Notes: generated by a model not told the origin, from the letters alone. A stretch of 64,000 nt of DNA from CAYZQH01 sp050300015 (GCA_050300015.1 JBNKWZ010000028.1:62001-126000); one strand, 5' to 3'. Positions 1 to 9,448 are shown, counted from the first letter of the stretch. Numbers and translations are program-made.

Positions 1-53
1 CAACTCACTTTTAGATTATTTTGCTATATGCCCGACAGCTGGCGCCTAAGCTC

Positions 54-554
54 TTATTTTGGCTCTTCAGGGTCGTTTGCAGAGCCCGTTTCGGGCTTCG
101 TTTTACTTGAGGTCGGCGGAGGTGTTTGAGGGTCGCCCTGAGCAAAATTACGCCACATGGCCATATTGTTTTCCACGAACTGGTTAAACACGTTCATCGG
201 AGAAGTCTTATCCAGGAAATCCGTCATCACGGTTTGCATGGTATCCTGGCGATCAAGAAACAAACTAATGCTTTGCTCGATATACTGTCGCATTTGACCT
301 TGCATATCGCTGCCGTAAAACCGAATCAGCTGTTTGAGTACCGTTTGCGTCAATACCGCTTGGTGATCATTGGACTCTTGCTCAGTAATAATTTGCAGCA
401 AGATACTCTTAGTGAGATCTTCTTCTGATTTGGAGTCCTCCACTCGAAATTCCTTATGCAACATCACCAACTCTTTGATGCTCTCCAAGTTGATGTATTG
501 GCTCTTGGAGGTATCGTACAAACGACGGTTGGGATATTTCTTAATAAGAATCAC
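54..554 (-). CDS. phaR: Polyhydroxyalkanoate synthesis repressor PhaR
   Basis: A 166-residue PHB-responsive DNA-binding repressor. The N-terminus (residues 3-20) carries the family signature IKKYPNRRLYDTSKSQYI, followed by the PHB-accumulation regulatory domain to about residue 115 and a hydrophilic Pro/Thr/Lys-rich tail. In known systems PhaR represses phasin and its own gene and is released by binding nascent PHB granules. It is the last gene of a bdhA-phaC-phaR run on the same strand, 201 bases after phaC, so it may also have its own promoter. No phasin gene is in the window. Confidence 0.93.
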   Translation of the reverse strand: MILIKKYPNRRLYDTSKSQYINLESIKELVMLHKEFRVEDSKSEEDLTKSILLQIITEQESNDHQAVLTQTVLKQLIRFYGSDMQGQMRQYIEQSISLFLDRQDTMQTVMTDFLDKTSPMNVFNQFVENNMAMWRNFAQGDPQTPPPTSSKTKPETGSANDPEEPK

Positions 555-755
555 GACAGCACCTACAAGTTATGGACAATTCGGTCACCTCTGATTCTGT
601 CCAAGCCGTATCGGCAAGAGCCCTTCACATCTACCATGTTTGGACCCATTGTGCCTCTAAAACACTGGCTAACACTCGAAAGGCTCAGCCATTGGGACTT
701 ATGCAGGGGTTCCCTAGAGTATAACAGGCAATTTCCAGCCTGAATGGGGAAATCC

Positions 756-2603
756 TTAACTGGTTACGCTCGGCACCGCTGGAACCTCTGACTTTGCATC
801 CGCCTCGGCCACCATCAGATCCGAAAACTCCAAACGCCTTTTCACGTAGGTTCCTGGCGCATCTGCAATCGCAGGGTAGGCTTTAGATCCCATAGCATAA
901 GGTTTGCGTTTGGCCTCACCTTGGGTTTGAAGCCAATCTCGCCAAGTCAACCACCAGGACCCATTCGTCATCTTTGCGCCCGCAAGCCACGCCTCAGGCT
1001 TCTTTCCAAAATCGACATTTAACCAATGGCCATACTTATTTTTGTCCGGGGGGTTGACGACACCCGCCACATGGCCAGATTCGGTGAGTGCAAACGTCAC
1101 GTCACCTCCTAATAATTTGGCGCTGCGATAAGCCGCTTGCCAAAGCACTATATGATCGGCCATGGCCGCCAACACAAACGAAGGTGTTGTAATGGCGCGC
1201 AACTGAATCGGCACCCCTTTGATGGACAAAGGCGTCCCCATAGACAACCGATTCTGCACATATAAATTGTGTAAATAATATAAGTAAGCCTTTGCCGGAA
1301 TATTGGTAGAATCACTGTTCCAATACAATATATCAAACGGCATTGGGTCTTTGCCTTTCAAGTAATTTTCAATAAAGAAAGACCAAAATAAATTATTTTC
1401 CCGCAGCAAGCTAAAACCCAGAGCCAATATACGACCATCAAGATATCCCTTAGTTTGCACATTGTGCTCTATTAACGGCAGCATCTGAGCACCCAAAAAA
1501 TTGCCAACCTCTCCTGGCTCAGAAAAATCAAACAATGTGGTTAGCAAGGTCAGAGACTTTAAGCGCTTGATTTTCTGGGCTTGCAAATACGCTTCGGCCA
1601 CTCCCAGCAATGTCCCCCCCACACAGTATCCCACTGCGTGACATTGGTCTTCACCCGTAATATCTTTGACAACATCCAACGCTTGCAATACTGCGTCAAA
1701 GATATAGTCTTCAAAATCCACTTCTTGATGCTCTACATCAGGGTTGACCCAAGAAATTATAAAAACACAATAGCCTTGCTCTACCAGCCACTTCACCAAT
1801 GATTTCTGATTATTAATATCTAAAATGTAGTACTTATTGATAAAGGGCGGCACGATAAGCAAAGGCGTTTTAATCTGCTCCTGCGTCGTAGCTTCGTATT
1901 GAATGAGTTCCATTAAAGGGTTTCTATAAATCACCTTACCTGGCGTGGCGGCAATGTCGGAACCGATGGTAAACGCATCAATACCCACCTGATTTACCTT
2001 AAACGCCTCCGTTGGGCTGTACTTCAAATCGCGAATAAAATTGTCCATGCCCCGGGCGATAGACTCACCTTCACTGGCTAAAATTTCTTTACAAGCCTCA
2101 GGATTGGTAAAAATATAATTGGTGGGGGACATGGAATTGACCAACTGGCGCGTATAAAAACGCACTTGATCCATTACTTTGGAGTCTTCAAACTCAAAAG
2201 CCTCCACCATTTGGCTCATAAATTCAGCGTTCAGTAGGTAAGCTTGCTTCACGTAATTGAGCGCTGGATTGCCGACCCAATCAGCATCCCTAAACCGAGT
2301 GTCGTCCTGCGCCTCGCTGACCACCGGCTCAGCGGTCTCCCCCATAAGTTCACGTGCCGTACTTTGCCAAAGCTTTTGCTGTTGCTCCAACAACTCGAAT
2401 TGGTGACGCAGAAATTTTTTAACATCCAATTTAACGCCAGAAGTCAATGCTTGAATGGAAGGCTGCGCCTCTTTGAAGGGGTCCAATTCCGGCGGTAACT
2501 GACTGCTGAGTACACGCTGCATAACTTCCTGAGCCATGTCATTAAACGCCGCACTGGATTGGTTTAAGTATTCTAGAACTTTACGTTTGTCAGCTTGGTC
2601 CAT
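756..2603 (-). CDS. phaC: Class I poly(3-hydroxyalkanoate) synthase
   Basis: Cytoplasmic granule-associated enzyme that polymerises (R)-3-hydroxyacyl-CoA into PHA. The 615-residue length fits class I synthases. The N-terminal PhaC_N region is followed by an alpha/beta-hydrolase core. The lipase-like box GYCVGG contains the nucleophile Cys327, and Asp483 (MADH) and His511 (SGHVAG) complete the triad, at spacings matching the Ralstonia enzyme. It lies 60 bases after bdhA and upstream of phaR, which supports a short-chain (3-hydroxybutyrate) substrate. No phaA, phaB or phaE partner is nearby. Confidence 0.96.
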   Translation of the reverse strand: MDQADKRKVLEYLNQSSAAFNDMAQEVMQRVLSSQLPPELDPFKEAQPSIQALTSGVKLDVKKFLRHQFELLEQQQKLWQSTARELMGETAEPVVSEAQDDTRFRDADWVGNPALNYVKQAYLLNAEFMSQMVEAFEFEDSKVMDQVRFYTRQLVNSMSPTNYIFTNPEACKEILASEGESIARGMDNFIRDLKYSPTEAFKVNQVGIDAFTIGSDIAATPGKVIYRNPLMELIQYEATTQEQIKTPLLIVPPFINKYYILDINNQKSLVKWLVEQGYCVFIISWVNPDVEHQEVDFEDYIFDAVLQALDVVKDITGEDQCHAVGYCVGGTLLGVAEAYLQAQKIKRLKSLTLLTTLFDFSEPGEVGNFLGAQMLPLIEHNVQTKGYLDGRILALGFSLLRENNLFWSFFIENYLKGKDPMPFDILYWNSDSTNIPAKAYLYYLHNLYVQNRLSMGTPLSIKGVPIQLRAITTPSFVLAAMADHIVLWQAAYRSAKLLGGDVTFALTESGHVAGVVNPPDKNKYGHWLNVDFGKKPEAWLAGAKMTNGSWWLTWRDWLQTQGEAKRKPYAMGSKAYPAIADAPGTYVKRRLEFSDLMVAEADAKSEVPAVPSVTS

Positions 2604-2663
2604 CCGTCACTCATCAGTTAGCGGGTGTAGTCGTTCGGCCTGGTGGTGATTTGAGTCCATTGT

Positions 2664-3452
2664 TTACCGCGACGTCCAACCACCATCGAGCACAATATTT
2701 TGCCCTGTTATATTTCTTGCGGAATGGGACATTAAAAATTCAACGCTGCCCAACAATTCATCCATGCTAATAAAGGCTTTTTTGGGCATGGGTTGCAACA
2801 TAATTTTTTGAATCACTTCATCTTCGCTAATCCCATGTTCAGCAGCCTGCTGAGCAATTTGCTTGTCAACCAAGGGGGTTTTTACATAAGAAGGGCACAA
2901 GGTATTAATGGTGATATCGAATTCTGCCGTCTCCAGCGCGATGGTTTTAGTCAACCCGACCAAACCGTGCTTAGCCGCCACATAAGCACTTTTAAAGGGT
3001 GACGCCACCAATGCATGGATGGAGCCGACATTGACGATACGCCCGAAATTGCGCGCCTTCATTCCGGGTAACACTGCACGGGACAGCATGGCGGGCCCCA
3101 CCAATAAAATCTCGTTAATCAATCGCCACCGCTCAGGCGGAAACTCTTCGAGTTTTGCCACATGTTGAATACCAGCGTTATTGATCAACACATCCACAGG
3201 CCCATCATTCGCTATGGCGTCTATGTGAGCCTGATTGGAGACATCTAAAACTTGTGGCCTGGCTTGCCCTCCCCTATCCACAATGGCTTTGGCGCAGGCG
3301 CTGGCGGCGTCAAGATCTAGGTCGGACACCACCACAAAGTGCCCTGACTTGGCTAACCCCTCACAAAGGGCTTTACCAATGCCGCTGGCGCCGCCGGTGA
3401 CCAGAACTGTGTTCATTGGTGCTTTGTCATTCACAGGCACTTTATTATTCAT
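2664..3452 (-). CDS. bdhA: 3-hydroxybutyrate dehydrogenase (SDR family)
   Basis: NAD-dependent short-chain dehydrogenase of 262 residues that interconverts (R)-3-hydroxybutyrate and acetoacetate, the exit route for PHB-derived monomers. The Rossmann motif TGGASGIG is at 19-26, NNAG at 91-94, and the catalytic set Ser144, Tyr157, Lys161 is intact. It is the first gene of the PHB operon. The start is ambiguous: the first 13 codons arise from an 18-base unit repeated three times, each copy carrying a possible initiation codon (ATG 3452, GTG 3434, ATG 3416). The first has GGAG 11 bases upstream and is used here. Confidence 0.9.
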   Translation of the reverse strand: MNNKVPVNDKAPMNTVLVTGGASGIGKALCEGLAKSGHFVVVSDLDLDAASACAKAIVDRGGQARPQVLDVSNQAHIDAIANDGPVDVLINNAGIQHVAKLEEFPPERWRLINEILLVGPAMLSRAVLPGMKARNFGRIVNVGSIHALVASPFKSAYVAAKHGLVGLTKTIALETAEFDITINTLCPSYVKTPLVDKQIAQQAAEHGISEDEVIQKIMLQPMPKKAFISMDELLGSVEFLMSHSARNITGQNIVLDGGWTSR

Positions 3453-3461
3453 AGGCGCTTT
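3408..3461 (-). repeat. Three tandem 18-base units over the bdhA start
   Basis: Read on the minus strand the three units are AAAGCGCCTATGAATAAT, AAAGTGCCTGTGAATGAC and AAAGCACCAATGAACACA. Units 1 and 2 match at 14 of 18 positions, units 1 and 3 at 13 of 18. The unit length is a multiple of three, so the frame is kept, and each copy places ATG or GTG at the same position. The repeat encodes the unusual N-terminal stretch before the Rossmann fold. Confidence 0.7.
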
Positions 3462-3673
3462 TTCTCCGAAATAGGTCCTCTTGAATAGAGCACGCCCTTA
3501 GGCAAACCTCATCACACTGGACCACTGAAGGCTTAAACCGAGTTGTGGTGAAACAAAAGCATAATGACGTCACTTACCGTACCATGTGCGACGCTCAACG
3601 AAGTTCACGACCGCGTTGTATTCTGCCCATAGCCGCCCACATGAGCCGCCTAAAAACTTCCAACACAGGGCGA

Positions 3674-4495
3674 TTAGGCGCTCAACAACTGTTCTACTGC
3701 AGTCAGTAGTGCGGGATTGCCGGCCCGAATGTCAACACTGGGTGGCAACTCCGCCAGCCACCATTCCACTTGCCAATCCAAGCGTTCACCGGGCATCAAC
3801 TGACGATAATGGCCTTGCTGTTCCATTTCGATGTAAGCATTGTCCACATCGCCGTGAGCGTAGATTTCCACTTCAGCCTCACCCGGTGCCGCTTGCTCCC
3901 CAGCCGCTATGACCGGAAAGCGTTTCACTAGCAAAAGCCCCTCGAAGGCATTAGCAAGCCAACCGCAGCTGCCATTCCCGAAAATTTTCTCGTGTTGTCG
4001 CTGGGTTTGAGGTTGATAATCGTGCCACACGGCCCCTTCCGCATACAGTACAGGCGCATTCGATTGGACTTCAATTGGCAGGGCGCTTTGATAAAACGTA
4101 ACCCCACCGACTATTCGGGTAATTTCCCAAGGCGCCCAGTACACAGGCTCATCCCCGAGATGGGTTAAACCGTAGGACACCAAGGCCTTTTCGTCTGTCA
4201 GCTCGAAGGATTTTTCAAGCTGTAAGTGCGTAAGCGGACAAACGCTGCTCTCTATTCTCAACCCCCGGCTTTCATTTAAACGGGTATAAGGAGCACTGTC
4301 GAGCACGGCCGGCGGTGGCCAGTTCCAAGCACTTTGAGGGCTAGGCCAAAAAGTCGAGCCCACTTGTGGACCTGACTCTGCCAATACATTTTTCCCGTGA
4401 AACCCAAAAGCCGTGATTCGACCGCCGAATTCAACATCAATGACCATGCTGAATTTCGAGGACTCCAGGTTCACTTGCGAGATAGCCTTATTCAA
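3674..4495 (-). CDS. DUF4380-like protein, possibly galactose-mutarotase-like fold
   Basis: A 273-residue protein without a signal peptide. The N-terminal stretch with GGRITAF, followed by FWPSPQ and WNWPPP, resembles the DUF4380 family, whose members look like aldose-epimerase (mutarotase-like) beta-sandwich proteins. The function is not established. It is transcribed divergently from the symporter-cellobiose phosphorylase operon and shares its 491-base upstream region, so a sugar-related role is a reasonable guess. The PHB operon lies on its other side. Confidence 0.6.
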   Translation of the reverse strand: MNKAISQVNLESSKFSMVIDVEFGGRITAFGFHGKNVLAESGPQVGSTFWPSPQSAWNWPPPAVLDSAPYTRLNESRGLRIESSVCPLTHLQLEKSFELTDEKALVSYGLTHLGDEPVYWAPWEITRIVGGVTFYQSALPIEVQSNAPVLYAEGAVWHDYQPQTQRQHEKIFGNGSCGWLANAFEGLLLVKRFPVIAAGEQAAPGEAEVEIYAHGDVDNAYIEMEQQGHYRQLMPGERLDWQVEWWLAELPPSVDIRAGNPALLTAVEQLLSA

Positions 4496-4986
4496 AAAAT
4501 GTCACAACCTATATGATTACTGCAACGCACAATTTAACAAGTAATGCCGCACCAATCCAGCGCCACATCCGGCTTTGCTCCAACCGCAACCGACTACCCA
4601 CTCAAAGACCACGGCCGTCAACGGTACGCGCGGGGTCTCTCGCGCCCCATCTTGGCGCAAACACTGCCAGCATTGCGAACCTCAAGGTGAGCCAGCACTA
4701 ACTTTTCGGGATTTGCGAAACCGGTTACATTTCAAGAGAAATCAAATCAAAATAGCCGACTTTCTGACGCACCGGACTCAAATTGTGGACCGGTCTGTAG
4801 TATGATGCGCGCGAAATTTAAGCTTTACCATTGGGGACCACCTAGCATCTTTGAGGGGCATCACCTGCTTTTGGCCAGGGTATGCCACCCCATAGCGCTT
4901 TTTTGTGTTCGGCCGCGTGAAACCGAAACCGGAGTTATGCGCCTAACAAACTACAACAATAATTTGCTGTACATTGGGATTGACTC
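4496..4986. promoter_or_regulatory. Divergent control region of the cellobiose operon
   Basis: This 491-base gap separates DUF4380 from the symporter. Two CCGG-centred palindromes are visible: AACCGGTT at 4719-4726, inside a longer partly symmetric GAAACCGGTTAC, and GACCGGTC at 4788-4795, next to a TATGAT at 4801-4806. CG-centred palindromes of this kind are typical of LacI-family sugar operators, but no regulator gene is present here and the assignment is a guess. No convincing gene was found apart from the short leader frame described separately. Confidence 0.3.
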
Positions 4987-4996
4987 ATGCAACTGA
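4937..4996 (+). CDS. Possible 19-codon leader peptide
   Basis: An ATG with GGAG just upstream opens a 19-codon frame (begins MRLTNYNNN) whose TGA at 4994-4996 lies inside the first codons of the symporter gene. Overlap of stop and start is the geometry of translational coupling. The SD-to-ATG spacing is only about two bases, and so short a frame may be chance. Confidence 0.2.
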   Translation: MRLTNYNNNLLYIGIDSCN

Positions 4997-6885
4997 CCTT
5001 TATCGACCTAAGCATCATCGGTGCTTACCTCATCACCGTGGTAGTGATCGGCCTGCTGTTAAAGCGCCGCGCCTCCAAAAACCTCGACTCTTATTTACTT
5101 GGCGGTAAAACACTGCCTTGGTATATGTTGAGCCTTTCCAACGCCTCAGGCATGTTTGATATTTCCGGCACCATGTGGCTGGTCACGCTTTTATTTGTGT
5201 ATGGACTGAAAAGCATCTGGATCCCCTGGATGTGGCCTGTATTCAACCAGATCTTTCTGATGGTGTTCCTGTCTGTTTGGCTGCGCCGCAGTAATGTACT
5301 GACCGGTGCCGAATGGATTCGCACCCGTTTTGGAGATGACACCGGAGGGATGTTATCGCATGCCATCGTGGTGGTATTCGCGCTCGTGGGTGTATTAGGC
5401 TTTTTGGCGTATGGCTTTGTGGGCATCGGTAAGTTCGTGGAAATCTTTGTTCCCTGGTCGGTGGTGGCGCCTTATGTGCCGTTTGAAGTCTCTCCCGAGT
5501 ATGTACCGCATTTTTACGGTATTATTTTTACTGCCATTGCCACGTTTTATGTGATGGTCGGCGGTATGTTGAGTATCGTCTGGGCCGACCTTCTGCAATT
5601 TGGCATCATGACGCTTTCCGCATTTGTCATTGCGGCCATTGCCATGTCAAAAGTCTCTCACGCCGATTTGGTGGCTGCCACGCCAGCGGGTTGGACCAAC
5701 CCCTTCTTTGGCTGGGAACTCGGTTTAAACTGGAGAGACGTATTGGCCGAGGTGAATAGCAAAGTGCAATCCGACGGCTACTCGTTATTTACCATTCTCA
5801 TGGGCATGATGATTTTCAAAGGGCTGTTTATCAGCGCCGCCGGCCCTCAACCCAACTATGACATGCAAAAAATCCTTGCCACACGCTCCCCCAAAGAGGG
5901 TGCGATGATGAGCGGTTTTGTGTCTGTGGTATTGATGCCCATCCGCTACTTGATGATCGCCGGCTTCGCCGTGCTGGCACTGGTGTTCTATCACGAGCTC
6001 AACATCAGTAAAGGTGATGTCATCGACTTTGAGCAAATTTTACCAGCGGCTATCTTAGAGTTTGCACCAGTGGGTATTTTAGGGCTGATTCTAGCCGGGC
6101 TATTGGCCGCCTTTATGTCTACCTTTGCCTCCACCGTGAATGCCGCACCGGCCTACTTGGTGAATGACATATACAAGCGTTACATCAACCCCAACGCCAA
6201 CTCCAAACGATTGGTTTATGCAAGCTATGCAGTGTCTGTGGGCGTAGTGGTATTTTCCACGGTGATCGGCTTGTTCGTGAGTAGCATTAACAGCTTACTG
6301 GTTTGGTTGGTCTCTGGGCTTTGGGGCGGATACACGGCGGCGAATGTTCTGAAGTGGTACTGGTGGCGCCTGAATGGGCTTGGCTACTTTATCGGAATGG
6401 TCGTGGGTCTTATCTGCGCCTTGGCCTTCCCACCCTTATTTAAGGTCGTGCTGCCCGGCGTTGCGCCCGATATTCTGCCGTTGTACTTATTCCCTGTCGT
6501 ACTGATATTGTCGGGTTTAGGTTGTATTTTTGGCTCTATTTATACTGAGGCCGAAGATATGGAACGCTTAAAATCCTTCTACAGAAATGTTCGCCCATGG
6601 GGATTTTGGGGCCCAGTATTGAAAGCCGTTCAAGAAGATGATCCCACTTATACGCGCAACCCCTACTTCAAGCGCGACATGATGAACATTGCCATTGGTA
6701 CCGTGCTACAAACTGCACTGGTGGCACTTCCCATCTTTATTGTGATTAAAGCGCCCTTCGGTATTGTGACCTCAGCCATCATCACCGGCATAACGGCACT
6801 CATACTTTACAAAACTTGGTACAAAAACTTGCTGGATTGGCCAAGCGAAGAGATGGCGCGCGAAAACGCTGCCAAACAAGCTTAA
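4987..6885 (+). CDS. Sodium/solute symporter (SSS family), probably for cellobiose
   Basis: A 632-residue inner-membrane transporter of the SLC5/SSS type. It starts in the membrane (FIDLSIIGAYLITVVVIG) and has a dozen or more hydrophobic segments, with the family-like stretch SNASGMFDISGTMW near residues 50-65. The C-terminal extension (about 540-632) has two further membrane segments separated by a charged loop. It is followed 70 bases later by cellobiose phosphorylase, which implies uptake of cellobiose or a related disaccharide with Na+. The substrate is inferred from context only. Confidence 0.85.
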   Translation: MQLTFIDLSIIGAYLITVVVIGLLLKRRASKNLDSYLLGGKTLPWYMLSLSNASGMFDISGTMWLVTLLFVYGLKSIWIPWMWPVFNQIFLMVFLSVWLRRSNVLTGAEWIRTRFGDDTGGMLSHAIVVVFALVGVLGFLAYGFVGIGKFVEIFVPWSVVAPYVPFEVSPEYVPHFYGIIFTAIATFYVMVGGMLSIVWADLLQFGIMTLSAFVIAAIAMSKVSHADLVAATPAGWTNPFFGWELGLNWRDVLAEVNSKVQSDGYSLFTILMGMMIFKGLFISAAGPQPNYDMQKILATRSPKEGAMMSGFVSVVLMPIRYLMIAGFAVLALVFYHELNISKGDVIDFEQILPAAILEFAPVGILGLILAGLLAAFMSTFASTVNAAPAYLVNDIYKRYINPNANSKRLVYASYAVSVGVVVFSTVIGLFVSSINSLLVWLVSGLWGGYTAANVLKWYWWRLNGLGYFIGMVVGLICALAFPPLFKVVLPGVAPDILPLYLFPVVLILSGLGCIFGSIYTEAEDMERLKSFYRNVRPWGFWGPVLKAVQEDDPTYTRNPYFKRDMMNIAIGTVLQTALVALPIFIVIKAPFGIVTSAIITGITALILYKTWYKNLLDWPSEEMARENAAKQA

Positions 6886-6902
6886 CTTCTTATTTTTGAC
6901 AC

Positions 6903-6936
6903 AGGCCTGGAGGGTACCTTTCCAGGCCTTATTTTA
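6903..6936 (+). terminator. Hairpin between symporter and phosphorylase genes
   Basis: A 9-base-pair stem (AGGCCTGGA / TCCAGGCCT) with a 9-base loop is followed by TATTTTATT. It resembles a weak intrinsic terminator or an mRNA processing/stabilising stem inside the operon, and could set the symporter:enzyme ratio. Confidence 0.55.
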
Positions 6937-6955
6937 TTGACATAAGGTATTCAAT

Positions 6956-9391
6956 ATGAAATTTGGTCACTTTGACGACGTCAATCGTGAGTATGTTATT
7001 ACCAACCCCAAAACACCTTGGCCTTGGATCAACTACTTGGGTAACAAGGATTTTTTCTCGATAACATCCCACACCGGTGGAGGTTACTCTTTTTACAAGG
7101 ACGCCAAATTCCGCCGCCTGACGCGCTACCGTTATAATAGTGTTCCCATCGACAATGGCGGGAAGTACTTTTACATCAACGATGGCGGCGATGTGTGGTC
7201 ACCCGGTTGGAAGCCTGTCAAAGCCGACCTCGACCACTACAGCTGTCGTCACGGATTGAACTACACCAAGATCCAAGGTGAGCGCAACGGTATCGAAGCC
7301 GAGGTGTTGTACTTTATTCCATTGGATTCCTGGGCCGAGGTTCAAAAAGTTCGCGTTAAAAACACCTCCAACGCACCTAAAAAATTCAAACTGTTTTCGT
7401 TTGTTGAATGGTGCTTATGGAATGCGGAAGACGATATGACCAACTTCCAGCGCAACTTTTCCACGGGTGAAGTGGAAGTTCAAGATTCCGTGATTTATCA
7501 CAAAACCGAATTTAAAGAGCGTCGCAATCACTACGCCTTTTATTCCGTAAATGCACCCATCTCAGGCTTTGATACCGACCGCGAAACCTTTATGGGCCTG
7601 TATAACAACTTTGACCGCCCGGATGTTGTGTTCAACGGCGAGTCGCAAAATTCTCACGCACACGGCTGGTCTCCCATTGGGTCACACTGCCTCGAAATTG
7701 AATTAGCACCCGGCGAAGAAAAAGAGCACGTATTCGTCTTGGGTTATATCGAAGTTGATAAAGACAACAAATGGGAAAGCAAAGGCGTTATTAACAAGCA
7801 ACCGGCACAAGCGGTCATTGAGCGGTTTGATAGTGTTGAGAAGGTTAATGCCGAACTCGATCGTCTGGTCAGCTACTGGGCAGAGCTGCTATCCACCTAT
7901 CAACTCGACAGTGGTGACGAGCGTTTGGACCGTATGGTTAACATCTGGAACCAGTACCAGTGTATGGTGACCTTCAATATGAGTCGCAGCGCCTCAAATT
8001 TTGAATCTGGCATCGGCCGCGGCATGGGTTTTCGGGATTCAAACCAGGACTTAATTGGCTGTGTTCATCAAATTCCCGAGCGCGCACGCGAGCGTATTTT
8101 AGATATCGCCGCCACTCAATTCGAAGATGGCTCAGCTTACCACCAGTATCAACCACTCACCAAGCGCGGCAACAATGCCATTGGTGGTGACTTTAACGAT
8201 GACCCCTTGTGGTTGATTCTTTCCACCACAGACTACATCAAAGAAACGGGTGACTTTTCCATTTTGGATGCCATGGTGCCCTACGACAATGACGAGAGCA
8301 AAGCCACTAGCCACTTTGAGCATTTAAAGCGCTCGTTTTATTTTACCGTTGAGAACCTTGGCCCCCATGGCTTGCCATTAATTGGCCGCGCAGATTGGAA
8401 CGACTGCTTAAACCTCAATTGTTTCTCGGAAGACCCCAACGAGTCGTTCCAAACCACAGGCAACAAAACTGGCCGCACGGCAGAATCTTTAATGATTGCT
8501 GGCTTATTTGTTTTGTACGGCCGCGAGTTTATAAAGCTGTGCGAAGCCACGGGTAAACCTGACGAAGCCGCCGCTGCACAGTCACACGTGGACAGCATGA
8601 TCAATGCGGTGAAAGAGCACGGCTGGGATGGCGAATGGTACCTGCGCGCCTATGACTACTATGGCAATAAAGTCGGCTCCAAGGAAAACGAAGAGGGCAA
8701 AATCTTTATCGAATCCCAAGGCTTTTGCGGCATGGCTGGCATCGGTTTAGAGGATGGCCTGGTGCAAAAATCCCTGGATTCCGTTAAGGAATGGCTCGAT
8801 ACACCCTATGGGATTGTGCTGCAACAACCCGCCTTCACCAAGTACTACATTGAGTACGGCGAGATCTCCACCTACCCTGCCGGCTATAAAGAAAACGCGG
8901 GTATTTTTTGTCACAACAACCCCTGGATCATGATTGCCGAAACCCTGGTAGGCAACGGTGATCGCGCCTATGATTACTACAAAAAAATGGCCCCGGCCTT
9001 TTTGGAAGAGATCAGTGATTTACACAAGGTAGAACCTTACGTTTACGCACAGATGATTGCAGGTAAAGATGCCTTCAAGCCCGGAGAAGCGAAAAACTCC
9101 TGGTTGACCGGGACCGCCGCTTGGAACTTTGCCACCATTACCCAGTACATCTTGGGCGTTAAACCCGACTACAGCGGTTTGAGCGTGAACCCCTGTATTC
9201 CTAAAGACTGGAACGGCTACAAAGTCTCGCGCCAATTTCGAGGGGCCACTTATAACATCGAAGTGAAAAACCCCAGCCATGTAAGTAAAGGGGTTGCTTC
9301 CATCACGCTAAATGGAGAGCGCGTTGATGGCACAGTGATTCCACCTGTAGCAGAAGGTACGGAGGCTAACGTAGTGGTGACTTTGGGCTAA
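6956..9391 (+). CDS. cbp: Cellobiose phosphorylase (GH94)
   Basis: An 811-residue cytoplasmic enzyme of glycoside hydrolase family 94, close in length to the Cellvibrio gilvus enzyme. It splits cellobiose with phosphate into glucose-1-phosphate and glucose. The N-terminal beta-sandwich begins MKFGHFDDVNREYVI. The catalytic (alpha/alpha)6 barrel contains FRDSNQDL and the ADWND motif (residues 479-483) that holds the catalytic acid. Paired with the symporter this makes an energy-saving route for a cellulose-derived disaccharide. No signal peptide is present. Cellobiose specificity over longer cellodextrins is inferred from overall similarity. Confidence 0.93.
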   Translation: MKFGHFDDVNREYVITNPKTPWPWINYLGNKDFFSITSHTGGGYSFYKDAKFRRLTRYRYNSVPIDNGGKYFYINDGGDVWSPGWKPVKADLDHYSCRHGLNYTKIQGERNGIEAEVLYFIPLDSWAEVQKVRVKNTSNAPKKFKLFSFVEWCLWNAEDDMTNFQRNFSTGEVEVQDSVIYHKTEFKERRNHYAFYSVNAPISGFDTDRETFMGLYNNFDRPDVVFNGESQNSHAHGWSPIGSHCLEIELAPGEEKEHVFVLGYIEVDKDNKWESKGVINKQPAQAVIERFDSVEKVNAELDRLVSYWAELLSTYQLDSGDERLDRMVNIWNQYQCMVTFNMSRSASNFESGIGRGMGFRDSNQDLIGCVHQIPERARERILDIAATQFEDGSAYHQYQPLTKRGNNAIGGDFNDDPLWLILSTTDYIKETGDFSILDAMVPYDNDESKATSHFEHLKRSFYFTVENLGPHGLPLIGRADWNDCLNLNCFSEDPNESFQTTGNKTGRTAESLMIAGLFVLYGREFIKLCEATGKPDEAAAAQSHVDSMINAVKEHGWDGEWYLRAYDYYGNKVGSKENEEGKIFIESQGFCGMAGIGLEDGLVQKSLDSVKEWLDTPYGIVLQQPAFTKYYIEYGEISTYPAGYKENAGIFCHNNPWIMIAETLVGNGDRAYDYYKKMAPAFLEEISDLHKVEPYVYAQMIAGKDAFKPGEAKNSWLTGTAAWNFATITQYILGVKPDYSGLSVNPCIPKDWNGYKVSRQFRGATYNIEVKNPSHVSKGVASITLNGERVDGTVIPPVAEGTEANVVVTLG

Positions 9392-9415
9392 CCCTCGCCT
9401 GAAACTTCACATCCA

Positions 9416-9448
9416 AAAACCGGGTTTGGCAACAAGCCCGGTTTTTTT
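9416..9448 (+). terminator. Intrinsic terminator after cbp
   Basis: A 13-base-pair stem (AAAACCGGGTTTG / CAAGCCCGGTTTT, one G-U pair) closes a GCAA tetraloop and runs into seven T residues, 24 bases after the cbp stop. Confidence 0.92.

Noticed and set aside
3563..3572. TGACGTCA palindrome upstream of bdhA, with a related one at 24553-24567
   Set aside because: An 8-base palindrome is expected about once by chance in 64 kb; two loosely similar copies near unrelated genes are not enough to propose a regulon.
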